Source of the DNA: Moraxellaceae bacterium
Lineage (GTDB): Bacteria > Pseudomonadota > Gammaproteobacteria > Pseudomonadales > Moraxellaceae
DNA: 64,000 nt
Assembly: GCA_024234595.1 (NCBI GenBank)
Contig: JACKNZ010000007.1
Coordinates: 1-64,000, forward strand
Direction of reading: 5' to 3'
Shown here: positions 24,130 through 34,268 of the stretch, piece after piece
Layout of the letters: every line of letters begins with the position of its first letter
How positions within the stretch are numbered: the stretch's first letter is position 1
The notes under the pieces: generated by a model
What the model was told of the DNA's origin: nothing
Database searches by the model: none
What the model saw: only the letters and a program-made list of their open reading frames with translations
Program-made: the position numbers and the translations under genes

Positions 24130-25923
24130 TTATAACGCTGGCCCCATAAAAAAATGTATCCGTGGCGAAGCATTGCCATTATCTAAACTTTGTGCAATGT
24201 CTAGGCGAATTGGCCCTACAGGTGAAATCCACCGTATTCCACCTCCTACTCCTACTTTTAAGCCATCACTGGCGGCGTCAAAAGCATTTCCTGCATCTAC
24301 AAAAGCCGCTAAACGCCATTTTGATGTTAATTTAAAGGCATACTCACTGCTTAATGCCACTAAATTACTTGCGCCTGTCACTTGACCTGTGCTGTCTCGT
24401 GGCGACAAACTTTTGTAATCATAACCACGCACACTTTGGTCGCCACCTGCATAAAATCGTATATTAAGCGGTACACTGTCAAAATCAGAGCTGATAATTG
24501 TACCAACATCGGCACGCAATAATAATTGGTGACGTTGCGCAAAGGTATTTAACCAACGCCAGTTTGCTTGCAAGGCAATGAGGTCGGCATCTGACAACAC
24601 ACTCGATGAAGCCAACTCAACTTGGTAAGATTGTCTATCGCCACGCTCAGGGTCAGTTTTACTGCCTTTGGTGCGCACGCGACTAATACTATAACTCGGT
24701 AATAGCAAATCACTACGGCCTTTTTCACCATTTTCTTGACGGTATGATTCTCGACTCCAACGCAATGACTCGGTAGTTTGCCAACCACTGTCACGTTTTT
24801 TTTGTCTTTCTACCCCTAAAACACTGTTGTTGGTTATGGCAATTTCGTCTATGTCTTCACGCTTAAAACCTGCCAAAATTTGCAAGGTATCGTTAATCGG
24901 GTGAGTCCACGGAATGCCATAACGAGCCGTTGCCGATTGCCGCACTTGTGATATTTCGCTACTGGTTTCGATGCTGTGGCCACGACGATTTAATAAAGAA
25001 CGTCGCCATGTAGCACTCACTCTAGCACCTATGTCGGTGGCATAACCTGCTCCCAAATCCACTTGATTAGGCGAATCCATTGCTAACAGCACATTAACAG
25101 GTACAACATAATCCTGCGCCAATCCTGACTCTGCTCTGACTTTGACTTCATTAAAATAACGGCTATCTAATAAAACTTTATTGAGTTTAATGACCTTTTC
25201 GGCTTCGTAATCATCTCCAGCCTTAAAAGGTACTAAGTTATCAAGCAAATCAGCGTCTATAGCTAATTGTTGATTGGCACGTGTGTGCTTAAAACTCACT
25301 TCACCTAATTTGTATCGCTCGCCACTGTCATACTGCAAATTGACTTGTGCTTTTTGAGTGTCTTTGTCAATTAATACCTCATGCTTAAGCCATTGACCAT
25401 CAAAATAACCACGCTCTAAAGCCATATTTTGTAGCAGACTTTTAGCGGCCTCATAACGTCCATGATGCAACACATCGCCTTCTTTTAGGGGAAAAGTTTC
25501 TCTTAAGGCTGTAAAAGCAATGTCATTTCCTGCTTGCCCCACATAAGATAACTTCACGCTATCAACAATGACTGGCTGATTTAATTGCACTTCTAGTTCT
25601 AGTGCTTTTTCCAAACGATTAAATTTAAACTCTGCTTGATAATAGCCTAATGACTCTAAGGCTTCACGGGTTGCTTTGCGTAACCTAGCGGATGTCTCAC
25701 GCCATTGCGTCAAATCATCTTTATTTAAATCACCAATATACGCTTCGATATTGGCTTTAATGTCAGTAGATACCCCTTTGATTTTAATCGGCACTTTGTC
25801 GGAGGGCTTGGTAAATTGGTTAATGTACGCCTCCAACTCACTAAAACGGTTTTTGTCTGCTGCCATTGTATAGGGGGCTAAGGTCAACCCCAAACACAAC
25901 CATGCCGATACACGCAGCCACAT
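24130..25923 (-). CDS. tamA: TamA, Omp85-family outer-membrane protein
   Basis: A 597-residue protein with a signal peptide (residues 1-21, cleaved after ...APYTMA). It has three POTRA-like domains to about residue 280 (ETFPLKEGDVLHHGRYEAAK; YKLGEVSFKHTR) and a 16-strand barrel with the Omp85 lid motif region (IRFYAGGDQSVRGYDYKSLS) and a final strand (IRLDIAQSLDN...IHFFMGPAL). It inserts a subset of outer-membrane proteins with TamB. AGGGA precedes the ATG by about seven bases. It is divergent from the MFS-acyltransferase gene. Confidence 0.92.
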   Translation of the reverse strand: MWLRVSAWLCLGLTLAPYTMAADKNRFSELEAYINQFTKPSDKVPIKIKGVSTDIKANIEAYIGDLNKDDLTQWRETSARLRKATREALESLGYYQAEFKFNRLEKALELEVQLNQPVIVDSVKLSYVGQAGNDIAFTALRETFPLKEGDVLHHGRYEAAKSLLQNMALERGYFDGQWLKHEVLIDKDTQKAQVNLQYDSGERYKLGEVSFKHTRANQQLAIDADLLDNLVPFKAGDDYEAEKVIKLNKVLLDSRYFNEVKVRAESGLAQDYVVPVNVLLAMDSPNQVDLGAGYATDIGARVSATWRRSLLNRRGHSIETSSEISQVRQSATARYGIPWTHPINDTLQILAGFKREDIDEIAITNNSVLGVERQKKRDSGWQTTESLRWSRESYRQENGEKGRSDLLLPSYSISRVRTKGSKTDPERGDRQSYQVELASSSVLSDADLIALQANWRWLNTFAQRHQLLLRADVGTIISSDFDSVPLNIRFYAGGDQSVRGYDYKSLSPRDSTGQVTGASNLVALSSEYAFKLTSKWRLAAFVDAGNAFDAASDGLKVGVGGGIRWISPVGPIRLDIAQSLDNGNASPRIHFFMGPAL

Positions 25924-26073
25924 AATTTATCCCTGATACTGTTAAAAATCATCATCATACCTTGTTTTATGCTGCAAATTACCAAGCACATGAAAATAGT
26001 TACAAAAGCATGGCCAAATGATAGGCTAAGCACTTTAACCACAAGAATGGACAGGCTAGTCCGAGCAAACATC

Positions 26074-27957
26074 ATGTCACATAATCAATTTGATTTATTA
26101 AAAACCCGACGTTTTTTGCCATTTTTTAGCACCCAATTTTTAGGTGCTTTTAACGATAATGTGTTTAAGCAGAGTTTAATTATTCTATTGGCCTTTAATG
26201 CCGCCAGTATGACAACCATGCCCGTCAGCACCTTGACTAATTTATGCGCAGGATTATTTATTCTGCCGTTTTTTTTATTCTCAGCAACCGCTGGCCAACT
26301 GGCTGATAAATACGAAAAAACCAAATTAATCAAAATCATTAAAGGGGCTGAAATAGTCATTATGCTGTTGGCGGCGATTGGCTTTCATTTTCAGCAATTA
26401 TGGCTCTTACTCACCGCCCTATTTTTAATGGGTACTCACTCCACCGCGTTTGGCCCCATTAAATACGCCATTCTGCCCCAAGCCTTAACCAAGAATGAAT
26501 TAGTTGGTGGTAACGCTTTAGTTGAAATGGGGACTTCTTTAGCCATTCTGTTTGGCTCAATGTTAGGTGGTTTTTTAATTGCCATTAAGCCTGATGGCAA
26601 AGAATTGGTGTCACTCACCGTGTTAGCCATTGCTGTTTTAGGTTTTATCAGCAGTTGGCGCATTCCTCGTGCAGCATCGAGTAATCCTGAGTTAAAAATC
26701 AACTGGAACCCGATTAGTGAAACATGGCGTAACTTTCAATTTATTAAACAAAATCGCACGATTTTATTGTCCATTTTGGCGATTTCGTGGTTTTGGTTTT
26801 ATGGCGCAACGTTTTTAACGCAAATCCCCAATTACACCAAAACTGTTTTAGGTGGGGATGAACACGTTGTCACCTTCTTGCTAACGGTGTTTTCGGTAGG
26901 CATTGCCATTGGTTCATTATTGTGTGAACGTCTATCGGACAAAAAAGTCGAGCTGGGTTTAGTGCCATTTGGCTCTATTGGTTTAACCTGTTTTGGCGTG
27001 GATTTGTATTTCGCAACACAGGGTTTACAGCCCGAAACGACTAACACGTTTAGTCATTTTATTGCCAATAGCACCCATCAACGGGTGATTTTTGATTTAT
27101 TAGGCATTGGTATTTTTGGTGGTTTTTATATTGTTCCATTGTATGCCTTAATTCAAGCACGTTCAGAGCCTAGTCATCGGGCGCGGATTATTGCAGGCAA
27201 CAATATTGTTAATGCTTTTTTAATGGTGTTATCTGCGGCCTTAGCGATTGTCGTTTTATCCGTGTTTCATCGTAGCATTTCTGAGTTATTTTTAGTCACC
27301 GCCATTTTAAGTGCGGTTGTTTCACTTTATATTTATACGGTGATTCCCGAATTTTTTATGCGCTTTTTGGTGTGGATTTTCTTGAGTTTCTTTTACAAAA
27401 TCAAAAAAACCAATTTGCAGCATATTCCCGAAGAAGGTGCCTGTGTTTTAGTCTGTAATCATGTCAGCTTTTATGATGCCTTAATTTTATCGGCTGCGAT
27501 TCGCCGTCCACCACGTTTTGTTATGTATCACACCATTTTTAAAACGCCAATTCTTAGCTTTATTTTTAGAACGGCTAAAGCGATTCCTATTGCCCCTGCT
27601 AAAGAAGACCCTGCCTTATTAGAAAAAGCGTATGCGGATATTGCCCAAGCCTTAGCGGAAGGTGAAGTGGTTTGTATTTTCCCTGAAGGACGGATTACCG
27701 ATACAGGCGAAATGTACCCTTTTAAAAATGGTATTATGCGTATTATTGAGCAAACGCCTGTGCCTGTCGTACCAATTGCTTTACGTGGCATGTGGGGTAG
27801 CATTAGCAGCCGCAAAGATGGCGCAGCATTTAGTAAATTACCCCGTCGCTTTCGCTCACCTGTTGAAGTTAATGTGGGTATGCCTGTGATGCCAAGTCAT
27901 GTTAGCCCTGAGTTATTACAAGATAAAGTTACCGAGTTACGAGGAGACTGGAAATAA
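26074..27957 (+). CDS. Lysophospholipid transporter (MFS) fused to PlsC-type acyltransferase
   Basis: About 627 residues. The N-terminal 420 residues are an MFS transporter of the LplT type (FFSTQFLGAFNDNVFKQSLI then twelve hydrophobic segments). The C-terminal 200 residues are a 1-acylglycerophosphate acyltransferase with NHVSFYDA (catalytic HX4D) and FPEGRITDTGEMYPFKNGI. Such fusions flip lysophospholipids across the inner membrane and re-acylate them, doing the work of LplT plus the acyltransferase half of Aas; the acyl-ACP synthetase domain of Aas is absent. The start MSHNQFD is chosen by where family similarity begins. The frame is open to 25969, and no good ribosome site decides. Confidence 0.8.
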   Translation: MSHNQFDLLKTRRFLPFFSTQFLGAFNDNVFKQSLIILLAFNAASMTTMPVSTLTNLCAGLFILPFFLFSATAGQLADKYEKTKLIKIIKGAEIVIMLLAAIGFHFQQLWLLLTALFLMGTHSTAFGPIKYAILPQALTKNELVGGNALVEMGTSLAILFGSMLGGFLIAIKPDGKELVSLTVLAIAVLGFISSWRIPRAASSNPELKINWNPISETWRNFQFIKQNRTILLSILAISWFWFYGATFLTQIPNYTKTVLGGDEHVVTFLLTVFSVGIAIGSLLCERLSDKKVELGLVPFGSIGLTCFGVDLYFATQGLQPETTNTFSHFIANSTHQRVIFDLLGIGIFGGFYIVPLYALIQARSEPSHRARIIAGNNIVNAFLMVLSAALAIVVLSVFHRSISELFLVTAILSAVVSLYIYTVIPEFFMRFLVWIFLSFFYKIKKTNLQHIPEEGACVLVCNHVSFYDALILSAAIRRPPRFVMYHTIFKTPILSFIFRTAKAIPIAPAKEDPALLEKAYADIAQALAEGEVVCIFPEGRITDTGEMYPFKNGIMRIIEQTPVPVVPIALRGMWGSISSRKDGAAFSKLPRRFRSPVEVNVGMPVMPSHVSPELLQDKVTELRGDWK

Positions 27958-28304
27958 TGAGATTATTCGCATTTGTAGTTTGTTTTGTCGCCTTACAAAG
28001 CCCTCAACTGGCTTTGGCTCATGCCAAACCTCAAGTCCAAAGCCCTACGGCTAATGCGATAGTCTCAGAAGTGAAAGAGATTCGTTTACAATTTAGCGAA
28101 CGCCTAGAGCCGGCTTTTTGTACCTTAACGGTGTTTAATGCAGAAGGGCAAAAAGTGGTTTTAGACAAACCACAAATTAATGATAAAACGCTAGTTGTGC
28201 CTTTGCCTGATAATTTAGCCAAAGGCCGTTATACCGTGAAATGGTCGGTGGTTTCGGTGGATGGTCATCGCACCAAAAGCAGCTATCAGTTTGTGCTTAA
28301 ATGA
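27957..28304 (+). CDS. copC: CopC-family periplasmic copper-binding protein
   Basis: A 115-residue protein with a signal peptide (residues 1-21). Cleavage at LALA|HAKP would expose the N-terminal histidine that forms the Cu(II) site, with the second ligand set in SVDGHRTKSSYQF near the end. The Met-rich Cu(I) loop of some CopC proteins is absent, so it is the Cu(II)-only type. It overlaps the preceding stop by one base and copD by four bases (ATGA). Role: periplasmic copper delivery to CopD. Confidence 0.85.
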   Translation: MRLFAFVVCFVALQSPQLALAHAKPQVQSPTANAIVSEVKEIRLQFSERLEPAFCTLTVFNAEGQKVVLDKPQINDKTLVVPLPDNLAKGRYTVKWSVVSVDGHRTKSSYQFVLK

Positions 28305-29140
28305 ATGAATTGTTCAGCGAACTGCTAGAGCCAAGTCTAGTAACTTTAGTTTATGGTTGTTTAGCAATCAGTGCAGGATCAGCCATTTGGTCACTGATTG
28401 TTAAAGACTGGCTTTGGCTCAAAACAGCTCGATATGGGGTGTATGGTTTAGCGATTTTATTGCCTTGTTATTTATGGCAAATCACTGTTGAGCTAACCGA
28501 TACCGACTGGCAAAACTTATTCAGCTCTGCTTTTTTAGTCATTAGCCAATCCAATTTAGGGCAAATGTGGCTGTTAATGTGCGGTGGACAATTGCTTGCT
28601 TTGTTCGCTATTTTATATCGTCCGCTAACAGCACCCTACCGACAAATTACCCTCTTATCCGCCGTTTTTGTTTATGCGCTTGCACGTGCTGCCAGTGGTC
28701 ATGCCGCCGAAGCAGGTTTATTAGGCGGGGCTGTGTGGATTCATGCCATTCATATTCTGGCTGCGTGCTTGTGGCTTGGCTTAATTATTTGTTATTTATT
28801 AACGTTTAATCACAACAAAAACAACTTACCGCATAACACCCAACAACTCTCAGAATTGGCGACACTCTGTTTAATGGCCTTAGTGTTAACAGGTTTTGCC
28901 GATAGTTTAAGAATCTATCAATTAGCTGATAACTTTTGGCAATCCAATTACGCTAAAATTTTATTTGTAAAACTCGCGATTTTTGCTATTGCCTTAAGTT
29001 TAGCCGCGACCAATCGCTTTTATACTTTGCCACGTTTGGCAAATAAAGCATCGCTTTTTTGTTGGCTAGTGGCTATTGAGTCTATTGTTATAGGACTCGT
29101 TTTGGGTGTGGCGAGTTATTTGGGTGGCTTAATGCCCTAG
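28301..29140 (+). CDS. copD: CopD-family copper transport membrane protein
   Basis: A 279-residue protein with about eight hydrophobic helices and the CopD-domain histidines (ARAASGHAAEAGLLGGAVWI, HAIHILAACLWLGLIICYLL). Family members import copper across the inner membrane, using copper handed over by CopC. Overlap with copC by ATGA supports co-translation. With the CopA-type ATPase at 31962-34268, the region has both a putative copper uptake pair and an exporter, but they are in different transcripts. Confidence 0.82.
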   Translation: MNELFSELLEPSLVTLVYGCLAISAGSAIWSLIVKDWLWLKTARYGVYGLAILLPCYLWQITVELTDTDWQNLFSSAFLVISQSNLGQMWLLMCGGQLLALFAILYRPLTAPYRQITLLSAVFVYALARAASGHAAEAGLLGGAVWIHAIHILAACLWLGLIICYLLTFNHNKNNLPHNTQQLSELATLCLMALVLTGFADSLRIYQLADNFWQSNYAKILFVKLAIFAIALSLAATNRFYTLPRLANKASLFCWLVAIESIVIGLVLGVASYLGGLMP

Positions 29141-29149
29141 GAAACAACT

Positions 29150-29596
29150 ATGAATCCGCCAGTCAGTTTTCAAAGCCTACGTAGTAAAGCCCTTGCTATG
29201 TTAACGCGCCGAGAGCACAGCGAATATGAACTACGCCACAAGCTTTTAGACTTGGGGGCAACTGATGTCGAAATTTTGCTTATTTTGAATGAGTTTAAAG
29301 AAAAAAACTGGCAAAATGATGAGCGTTTTTGCCAAGCCTTTATTCGTCATCATGCTCATAAAGGTCATGGTGAAGTCATGATTAAACAAGAACTCAAACA
29401 ACGTGGTATTGTTAATAGCGACTTTATTACGACTGAATTAGAAGAATATGATTGGTTTTTACTAGCACAAGAAACTCGCAGCAAAAAATTTGGCGAAGCC
29501 CTACCAACGGAACGCAAAGAGCAAGCTCGACAATATCGCTTTTTACAATATCGCGGCTTTAATAATGAACAATGTTGGCATGCCCTTAAGAACTAA
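29150..29596 (+). CDS. recX: RecX-family regulator of RecA
   Basis: A 148-residue protein of three-helix RecX repeats (KALAMLTRREHSEYELRHKL, then LDLGATDVEILLILNEF, WQNDERFCQAFIRHHAHKGH, and a final QYRFLQYRGFNNEQCWHALK). RecX caps and destabilises RecA filaments. recA is not in this window; RecX usually follows recA, so this gene stands apart. Nine bases separate it from copD. Confidence 0.85.
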   Translation: MNPPVSFQSLRSKALAMLTRREHSEYELRHKLLDLGATDVEILLILNEFKEKNWQNDERFCQAFIRHHAHKGHGEVMIKQELKQRGIVNSDFITTELEEYDWFLLAQETRSKKFGEALPTERKEQARQYRFLQYRGFNNEQCWHALKN

Positions 29597-29617
29597 ACGT
29601 CTTCTTAATCATGACAT

Positions 29618-29646
29618 TTGACACTAATTTTTAACGACTATTTTAT
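29618..29646 (+). promoter_or_regulatory. Candidate sigma-70 promoter for the binding-protein pair
   Basis: A perfect -35 TTGACA (29618-29623), 17 bases, then TTTTAT (29641-29646), 40 bases before the first binding-protein gene. Confidence 0.5.
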
Positions 29647-29686
29647 TTAAACTGAATTATCCGTAGCAGAGCATTCGGTTTAAATC

Positions 29687-30790
29687 ATGTTAAAACTCTT
29701 ACAAAACCTATTATTACTGATAAGCACTTGGTGTGTATTGGTCAACTGTCATGCAACCGAAGTGATGACGTTTGGTGGAGCGTTAAAACCTGGTGAAAAT
29801 GGACTGCCTCCCCCTTTAGAAAAACCCTTGTACATATCCGTGTGTTTATTTGATATTTTAGGTAAAAACGGCGATGTTTATAGCCGAGCAAAAGATTTAA
29901 CTCTTTTGGCTAGACGCTGGAATGTGTTTGTCGATATTCAGGTGTTTATGGATGAACGCATTACTGCCGAAAATTTTAAGGCTGGACAGTGTGATGCAGC
30001 GGGCATTTCCACGCTACGCGCTCGGCAATTTAATCATTTTATTGGCAGTTTAGATGCTGTAGGTGCTGTGCCTTCTTATGCTCATATGCGTACCATTTTA
30101 CACACGTTACTTGATCCCAAAATTATTCCACTTTCAATTACCGAGCCTTATCAAATTGTTGGGGTTATGCCCATTGGTGCGTTATATGTCATGGTACGCG
30201 ACCGTCAAATTAACTCTATCGAAAAAGCCGCAGGCAAAAAAATCGCCGTTTTAGATTGGGATAAATCTCAGGCAAAAATGGTACAAAAACTTGGCGCACA
30301 ACCTGTTGCTTCGGATATCACCAACTTTGCTGGCAAATTTAACAATGGCCAAGTCGATATTATTGCCGCGCCTGCCATTGCCTTTAAACCCATGGAGCTT
30401 TATCGTGGTTTAGGTGACACAGGGGCTATTTATAATTTTCCACTGGCTCAAATCACAGGAAGTTTAGTGATTAACCGAGAAAAAATTCGAGCCAAACTGC
30501 CAGATTTAGACCAAAAAATCATGAGTTTGCGAGAAGTTGGCGTTCAGTTTTTAGATAAAGTATTAGACCAAATGTTTAACTTTATTGACAAACAAGAAGC
30601 AGATATTCCAGCCAAATATTGGATGGAATTGCCTAAAGAAGACCATGCCAAATATAATCAAATGATGCGAGAAGCACGTATCCTAATGACCCAAGATGGC
30701 GTTTATGACCGTAGAATGATGAAATTACTCAAAAAAGTGCGTTGCAAACATGATGCAAGTCTCGCAGAATGTTCTATGAATGATGAATAA
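29687..30790 (+). CDS. Putative periplasmic solute-binding protein (DUF6091-like), copy 1
   Basis: A 367-residue protein with a signal peptide (about residues 1-23, hydrophobic LLLLISTWCVLV). The middle portion (GKKIAVLDWDKSQAKMVQKL, GAQPVASDITNFAGKFNNGQ, then VDII) looks like the second domain of TRAP-type or related periplasmic binding proteins. The ligand is unknown. No TRAP membrane subunits are adjacent. It is a tandem paralogue of the next gene, sharing residues around INSIEKAAGKK almost exactly, but has an insert near residue 30 and lower overall identity. No strong ribosome site. Confidence 0.6.
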   Translation: MLKLLQNLLLLISTWCVLVNCHATEVMTFGGALKPGENGLPPPLEKPLYISVCLFDILGKNGDVYSRAKDLTLLARRWNVFVDIQVFMDERITAENFKAGQCDAAGISTLRARQFNHFIGSLDAVGAVPSYAHMRTILHTLLDPKIIPLSITEPYQIVGVMPIGALYVMVRDRQINSIEKAAGKKIAVLDWDKSQAKMVQKLGAQPVASDITNFAGKFNNGQVDIIAAPAIAFKPMELYRGLGDTGAIYNFPLAQITGSLVINREKIRAKLPDLDQKIMSLREVGVQFLDKVLDQMFNFIDKQEADIPAKYWMELPKEDHAKYNQMMREARILMTQDGVYDRRMMKLLKKVRCKHDASLAECSMNDE

Positions 30791-30882
30791 TAAAATCCTT
30801 TTTTAGTCAACACAGCCAATGACCTTCAAGAGCCTTACTTTTAAAGTAACGTGCAGTAAAGGCCCAACGATGAGAGATTATT

Positions 30883-31941
30883 ATGATTAAAAAACTAGCA
30901 ATTGCCCCTCTTTCACTCATGCTAAGTACCCTTTTATACAGTCACGCAAGTTTTGCTGCTGATACACAGAGTTTTGGCCAAACTGTCAATATGAAGTTCT
31001 GTATCTTTGATATTGCTGGTACCAAAGGTGATGCTTTTACTTATGCCAAAGACTTAGTTTTAGAAGCTAAAAAATGGAAATTGGACATTGACTTAAAAGT
31101 TTATACCGATGAACGTATTGCTGCCGAAGACTTTAAAGCGGGTCAATGTGAAGGTGTTGCCATTTCGACCATGCGCGCCAAACAATTTAATTTTTTTATT
31201 GGTAGTGTTGACTCACCCGGTGCTTTACCCACTTTTGGTCATGTTCGTGAATTAGTTAATACCCTAGCGAATCCCAAATTGAACGCCTTAACTATCAGTG
31301 GCCCCTATCAAGTGGCTGCCCTTATACCCTTGGGTGGCGCATATGTTTTTGTTAATGACCGCGAAATCAACTCTATTGAAAAAGCCGCAGGCAAAAAAGT
31401 GGCGGTATTAGATTTTGACAAAGCACAAGCCAAAATCGTTCAAAAACTTGGTGCTCAACCTGTTGCCTCTGACATCACTAACTTTGCAGGTAAGTTTAAC
31501 AACGGCCAAGTCGATATCATTGGTGCGCCAGCCGTCGCGTTTAGACCTTTAGAGTTATATCGTGGTTTGGGTGAAAAAGGCGCAATTTTTCGTTTTCCTT
31601 TAATACAAGTCACGGCTTCTATTCTTGTTAATCGAGAGAAATATAAACATATTCCTGACTTTGACCAACGCATTATCAATATGCGTCAATTTGCAGCAAG
31701 CAAAATGGATATGGTCGAAAAATTAGTTCAAAAAAGTGAGTCAGACATACCTGCTAAATATTGGCTAGATTTAACCCCTGCTGATAAAGAGAAATACACC
31801 ACCCTCATGCGTGAGGCGCGTATTGCCATGACCAAAGAAGGTTTTTATGACCCCAAAATGATGGCTTTGCTCAAAAAAATTCGCTGTAAAATCGAACCTA
31901 CGTTAGCAGAGTGTTCATCAAACCTAGAAACAGGCAAATAA
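30883..31941 (+). CDS. Putative periplasmic solute-binding protein (DUF6091-like), copy 2
   Basis: A 352-residue protein with a signal peptide cleaved near SHASFA|ADTQ. Same architecture as the preceding gene: KFCIFDIAGTKGDAFTYAKD, then GKKVAVLDFDKAQAKIVQKL and GAQPVASDITNFAGKFNNGQ. Both end in a conserved cysteine region (KKIRCKIEPTLAECS; in copy 1 KKVRCKHDASLAECS), suggesting a C-terminal disulphide. GAGAG precedes the ATG. The pair probably arose by tandem duplication and may bind different ligands. Confidence 0.6.
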   Translation: MIKKLAIAPLSLMLSTLLYSHASFAADTQSFGQTVNMKFCIFDIAGTKGDAFTYAKDLVLEAKKWKLDIDLKVYTDERIAAEDFKAGQCEGVAISTMRAKQFNFFIGSVDSPGALPTFGHVRELVNTLANPKLNALTISGPYQVAALIPLGGAYVFVNDREINSIEKAAGKKVAVLDFDKAQAKIVQKLGAQPVASDITNFAGKFNNGQVDIIGAPAVAFRPLELYRGLGEKGAIFRFPLIQVTASILVNREKYKHIPDFDQRIINMRQFAASKMDMVEKLVQKSESDIPAKYWLDLTPADKEKYTTLMREARIAMTKEGFYDPKMMALLKKIRCKIEPTLAECSSNLETGK

Positions 31942-31961
31942 TCAGAGTTTTTGCTTTGGTG

Positions 31962-34268
31962 TTATTCCACCATGCGCCGTAAACGCAGCGCATTAAACAC
32001 CACCGACACCGAGCTTAAACTCATGGCTAGGGCGGCAATCATGGGTGACAACAACCAACCTGTAAAGGGATACAATAGCCCTGCCGCTAACGGTATGCCT
32101 AAGGCATTATAAACAAAGGCGAATGTCAGGTTTTGTTGCATATTCGCCACGGTTGCAGATGAAATTTCACGCGCCTCAGCAATGCCACGTAAATCACCTT
32201 TTACTAGGGTTAATTGCGCACTGTTCATCGCCACATCAGTCCCCGTACCCATTGCAATCCCGACATCTGCCTTTGCCAACGCTGGAGCATCGTTAATACC
32301 ATCCCCTGCCATGGCGACACGCTGTCCTTCTTGCTGTAAACGTGTCACTAAGTTTAATTTATCTTCAGGTTTTACTTCTGCATATACTTCCGTCAAACCT
32401 AAACGTGCTGCAACCGATTGAGCGGTGGTCATACCATCGCCTGTGGCCATAATCACCCGAATCCCTTGCGCTTTAAGCAAGGTTAATGCATCCGCCGTAC
32501 TCGCTTTAATGGGGTCAGACACAGCCAACAATCCCATTAACTGACCATCTGCTGCTAAATACATCACACTGGCACCCGTCAAACGTAATTGTTCGGCCTG
32601 TGTTTGCAAGGTATCGCTTGCAATATTGAGTTGGGTCATTAAGGCGGTATTCCCTAAAGCCAAACTTTTTCCATCGACCTGACCACGCACACCTATCCCT
32701 GTGCCTGACTCAAACTGTGTGACGGATGCTAAAGACAATTGCCGTTGACACGCCTCTTGTACAATGGCCGCTGCAAGCGGATGCTCACTGCCTTGATCTA
32801 AACTTGCAGCTAAGCGTAATACGTCGTTTTCGGCCATCCCTTCGACTGCAATCACACAATCAAATTTGGGTTTACCTTCGGTTAACGTACCCGTTTTATC
32901 CACAATTAATGTATTGATTTTACGAATATTTTCTATCGCTGCAGCATCTCTAAACAACACGCCTCGTTTAGCACCTATCCCTGTTGCCACCATAATCGAC
33001 ATGGGCGTGGCCAAACCCAAGGCACAAGGACAAGCAATAATCAGTACCGACACGGCATTTATCAGCCCATACACCCAATTATTCGCCAATAGTCCCCAAG
33101 CCAATAATGCCAACAGCGCAACAACCACGACAGTCAAGACAAAATAGCCAGCCACTTGGTCGGCCATTCGCTGCATAGGTGCGCGTGAGCGTTGTGCTTG
33201 CATCACTAAGGTGACAATTTGCGCCAGCATCGTGCTTGAGCCAATTTTTTCGGCTTGCATCACCAAACTGCCATTGGTGTTAAGTGTTGCCCCAATCAGC
33301 TTATCACCTTGATGTTTGACCACTGGCACAGGCTCTCCTGTTAACATCGACTCATCAACCGCACTGCTACCCTCTAATACCACACCATCAACAGGCACTT
33401 TTTCACCTGGTCGAACACGCAAGCGATTGCCAACATGAACATGATTTAAGGGAATATCTTCTTCTAAACCATTATCAGTCAAACGACGCGCGGTTTTAGG
33501 CGCGAGTCCTAATAAAGATTTAATCGCTGCCGATGTTTGTGAGCGTGCTTTTAACTCCATGAGCTGCCCGAGCAAAGTTAGTGAAATAATGACCGCTGAA
33601 GCCTCAAAATACACCGCAATACGTCCCATCGACATAAAAGAAGCAGGAAAAAGCTGTGGCATTAATGTGGCAATAATGCTGTAGCCATAAGCAGCACCTG
33701 TACCCAAACTAATTAACGTCCACATATTAGGACTACGCTGCACCAGCGACTGCCAGCCTCGAACATAAAATGGCCAGCCCGCCCATAACACGACAGGAGT
33801 TGCACACACCAACTCAATCCAACTTTGTACCTGCATCTCAAACCAATGCAATGAATGGCCAAACATGCCTAACACAAAAACAATCAATGACAAGGGTAAT
33901 GTGAGCCAAAAGCGACGCCGAAAATCAACTAGTTCTGGATTTTCTGCTTCTTCCAGACTCACCAACACTGGCTCTAAAGCCATGCCACATTTAGGACAAG
34001 TACCTGCACCAATTTGCCGAATTTCGGGATGCATGGGGCAAGTGTATTCAGCATTGTCTTGTTCGGGTTTGGCTGCTGCAACGGGCGTTAAATACTTGCT
34101 TGGTTCGAGTTTAAACTTATCTAAGCATTTAGGATTACAAAAATAATAATGCTGATGTTGATATTCAAGATGATGAGGGGAGTCTGCGGTGACTGTCATG
34201 CCACACACAGGATCTTTCAGTTCAGAGACTATGGCCTGTTTATGATGATGTTGACAATGCTCACTCAT
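31962..34268 (-). CDS. copA: Copper-exporting P1B-type ATPase with YHS and heavy-metal-binding domains
   Basis: A 768-residue protein. A His-rich start (HCQHHHKQ) leads to a YHS domain (DPVCGMTVTADSPHHLEYQH at 19, then FCNPKC) and a CPMHPEIRQIGAGTCPKCGM metal-binding motif near 77. The ATPase core follows: TGEP near 325, CPC in IACPCALGLATP near 413, the phosphorylated aspartate in DKTGTLTEG near 457, EHPLA near 492 and GDGINDAP near 660. It exports Cu(I) or Ag(I) to the periplasm. There are no classical MXCXXC ferredoxin-like domains; the YHS form replaces them. AGGAG precedes the ATG. No CueR-type palindrome is visible upstream. Confidence 0.9.
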   Translation of the reverse strand: MSEHCQHHHKQAIVSELKDPVCGMTVTADSPHHLEYQHQHYYFCNPKCLDKFKLEPSKYLTPVAAAKPEQDNAEYTCPMHPEIRQIGAGTCPKCGMALEPVLVSLEEAENPELVDFRRRFWLTLPLSLIVFVLGMFGHSLHWFEMQVQSWIELVCATPVVLWAGWPFYVRGWQSLVQRSPNMWTLISLGTGAAYGYSIIATLMPQLFPASFMSMGRIAVYFEASAVIISLTLLGQLMELKARSQTSAAIKSLLGLAPKTARRLTDNGLEEDIPLNHVHVGNRLRVRPGEKVPVDGVVLEGSSAVDESMLTGEPVPVVKHQGDKLIGATLNTNGSLVMQAEKIGSSTMLAQIVTLVMQAQRSRAPMQRMADQVAGYFVLTVVVVALLALLAWGLLANNWVYGLINAVSVLIIACPCALGLATPMSIMVATGIGAKRGVLFRDAAAIENIRKINTLIVDKTGTLTEGKPKFDCVIAVEGMAENDVLRLAASLDQGSEHPLAAAIVQEACQRQLSLASVTQFESGTGIGVRGQVDGKSLALGNTALMTQLNIASDTLQTQAEQLRLTGASVMYLAADGQLMGLLAVSDPIKASTADALTLLKAQGIRVIMATGDGMTTAQSVAARLGLTEVYAEVKPEDKLNLVTRLQQEGQRVAMAGDGINDAPALAKADVGIAMGTGTDVAMNSAQLTLVKGDLRGIAEAREISSATVANMQQNLTFAFVYNALGIPLAAGLLYPFTGWLLSPMIAALAMSLSSVSVVFNALRLRRMVE

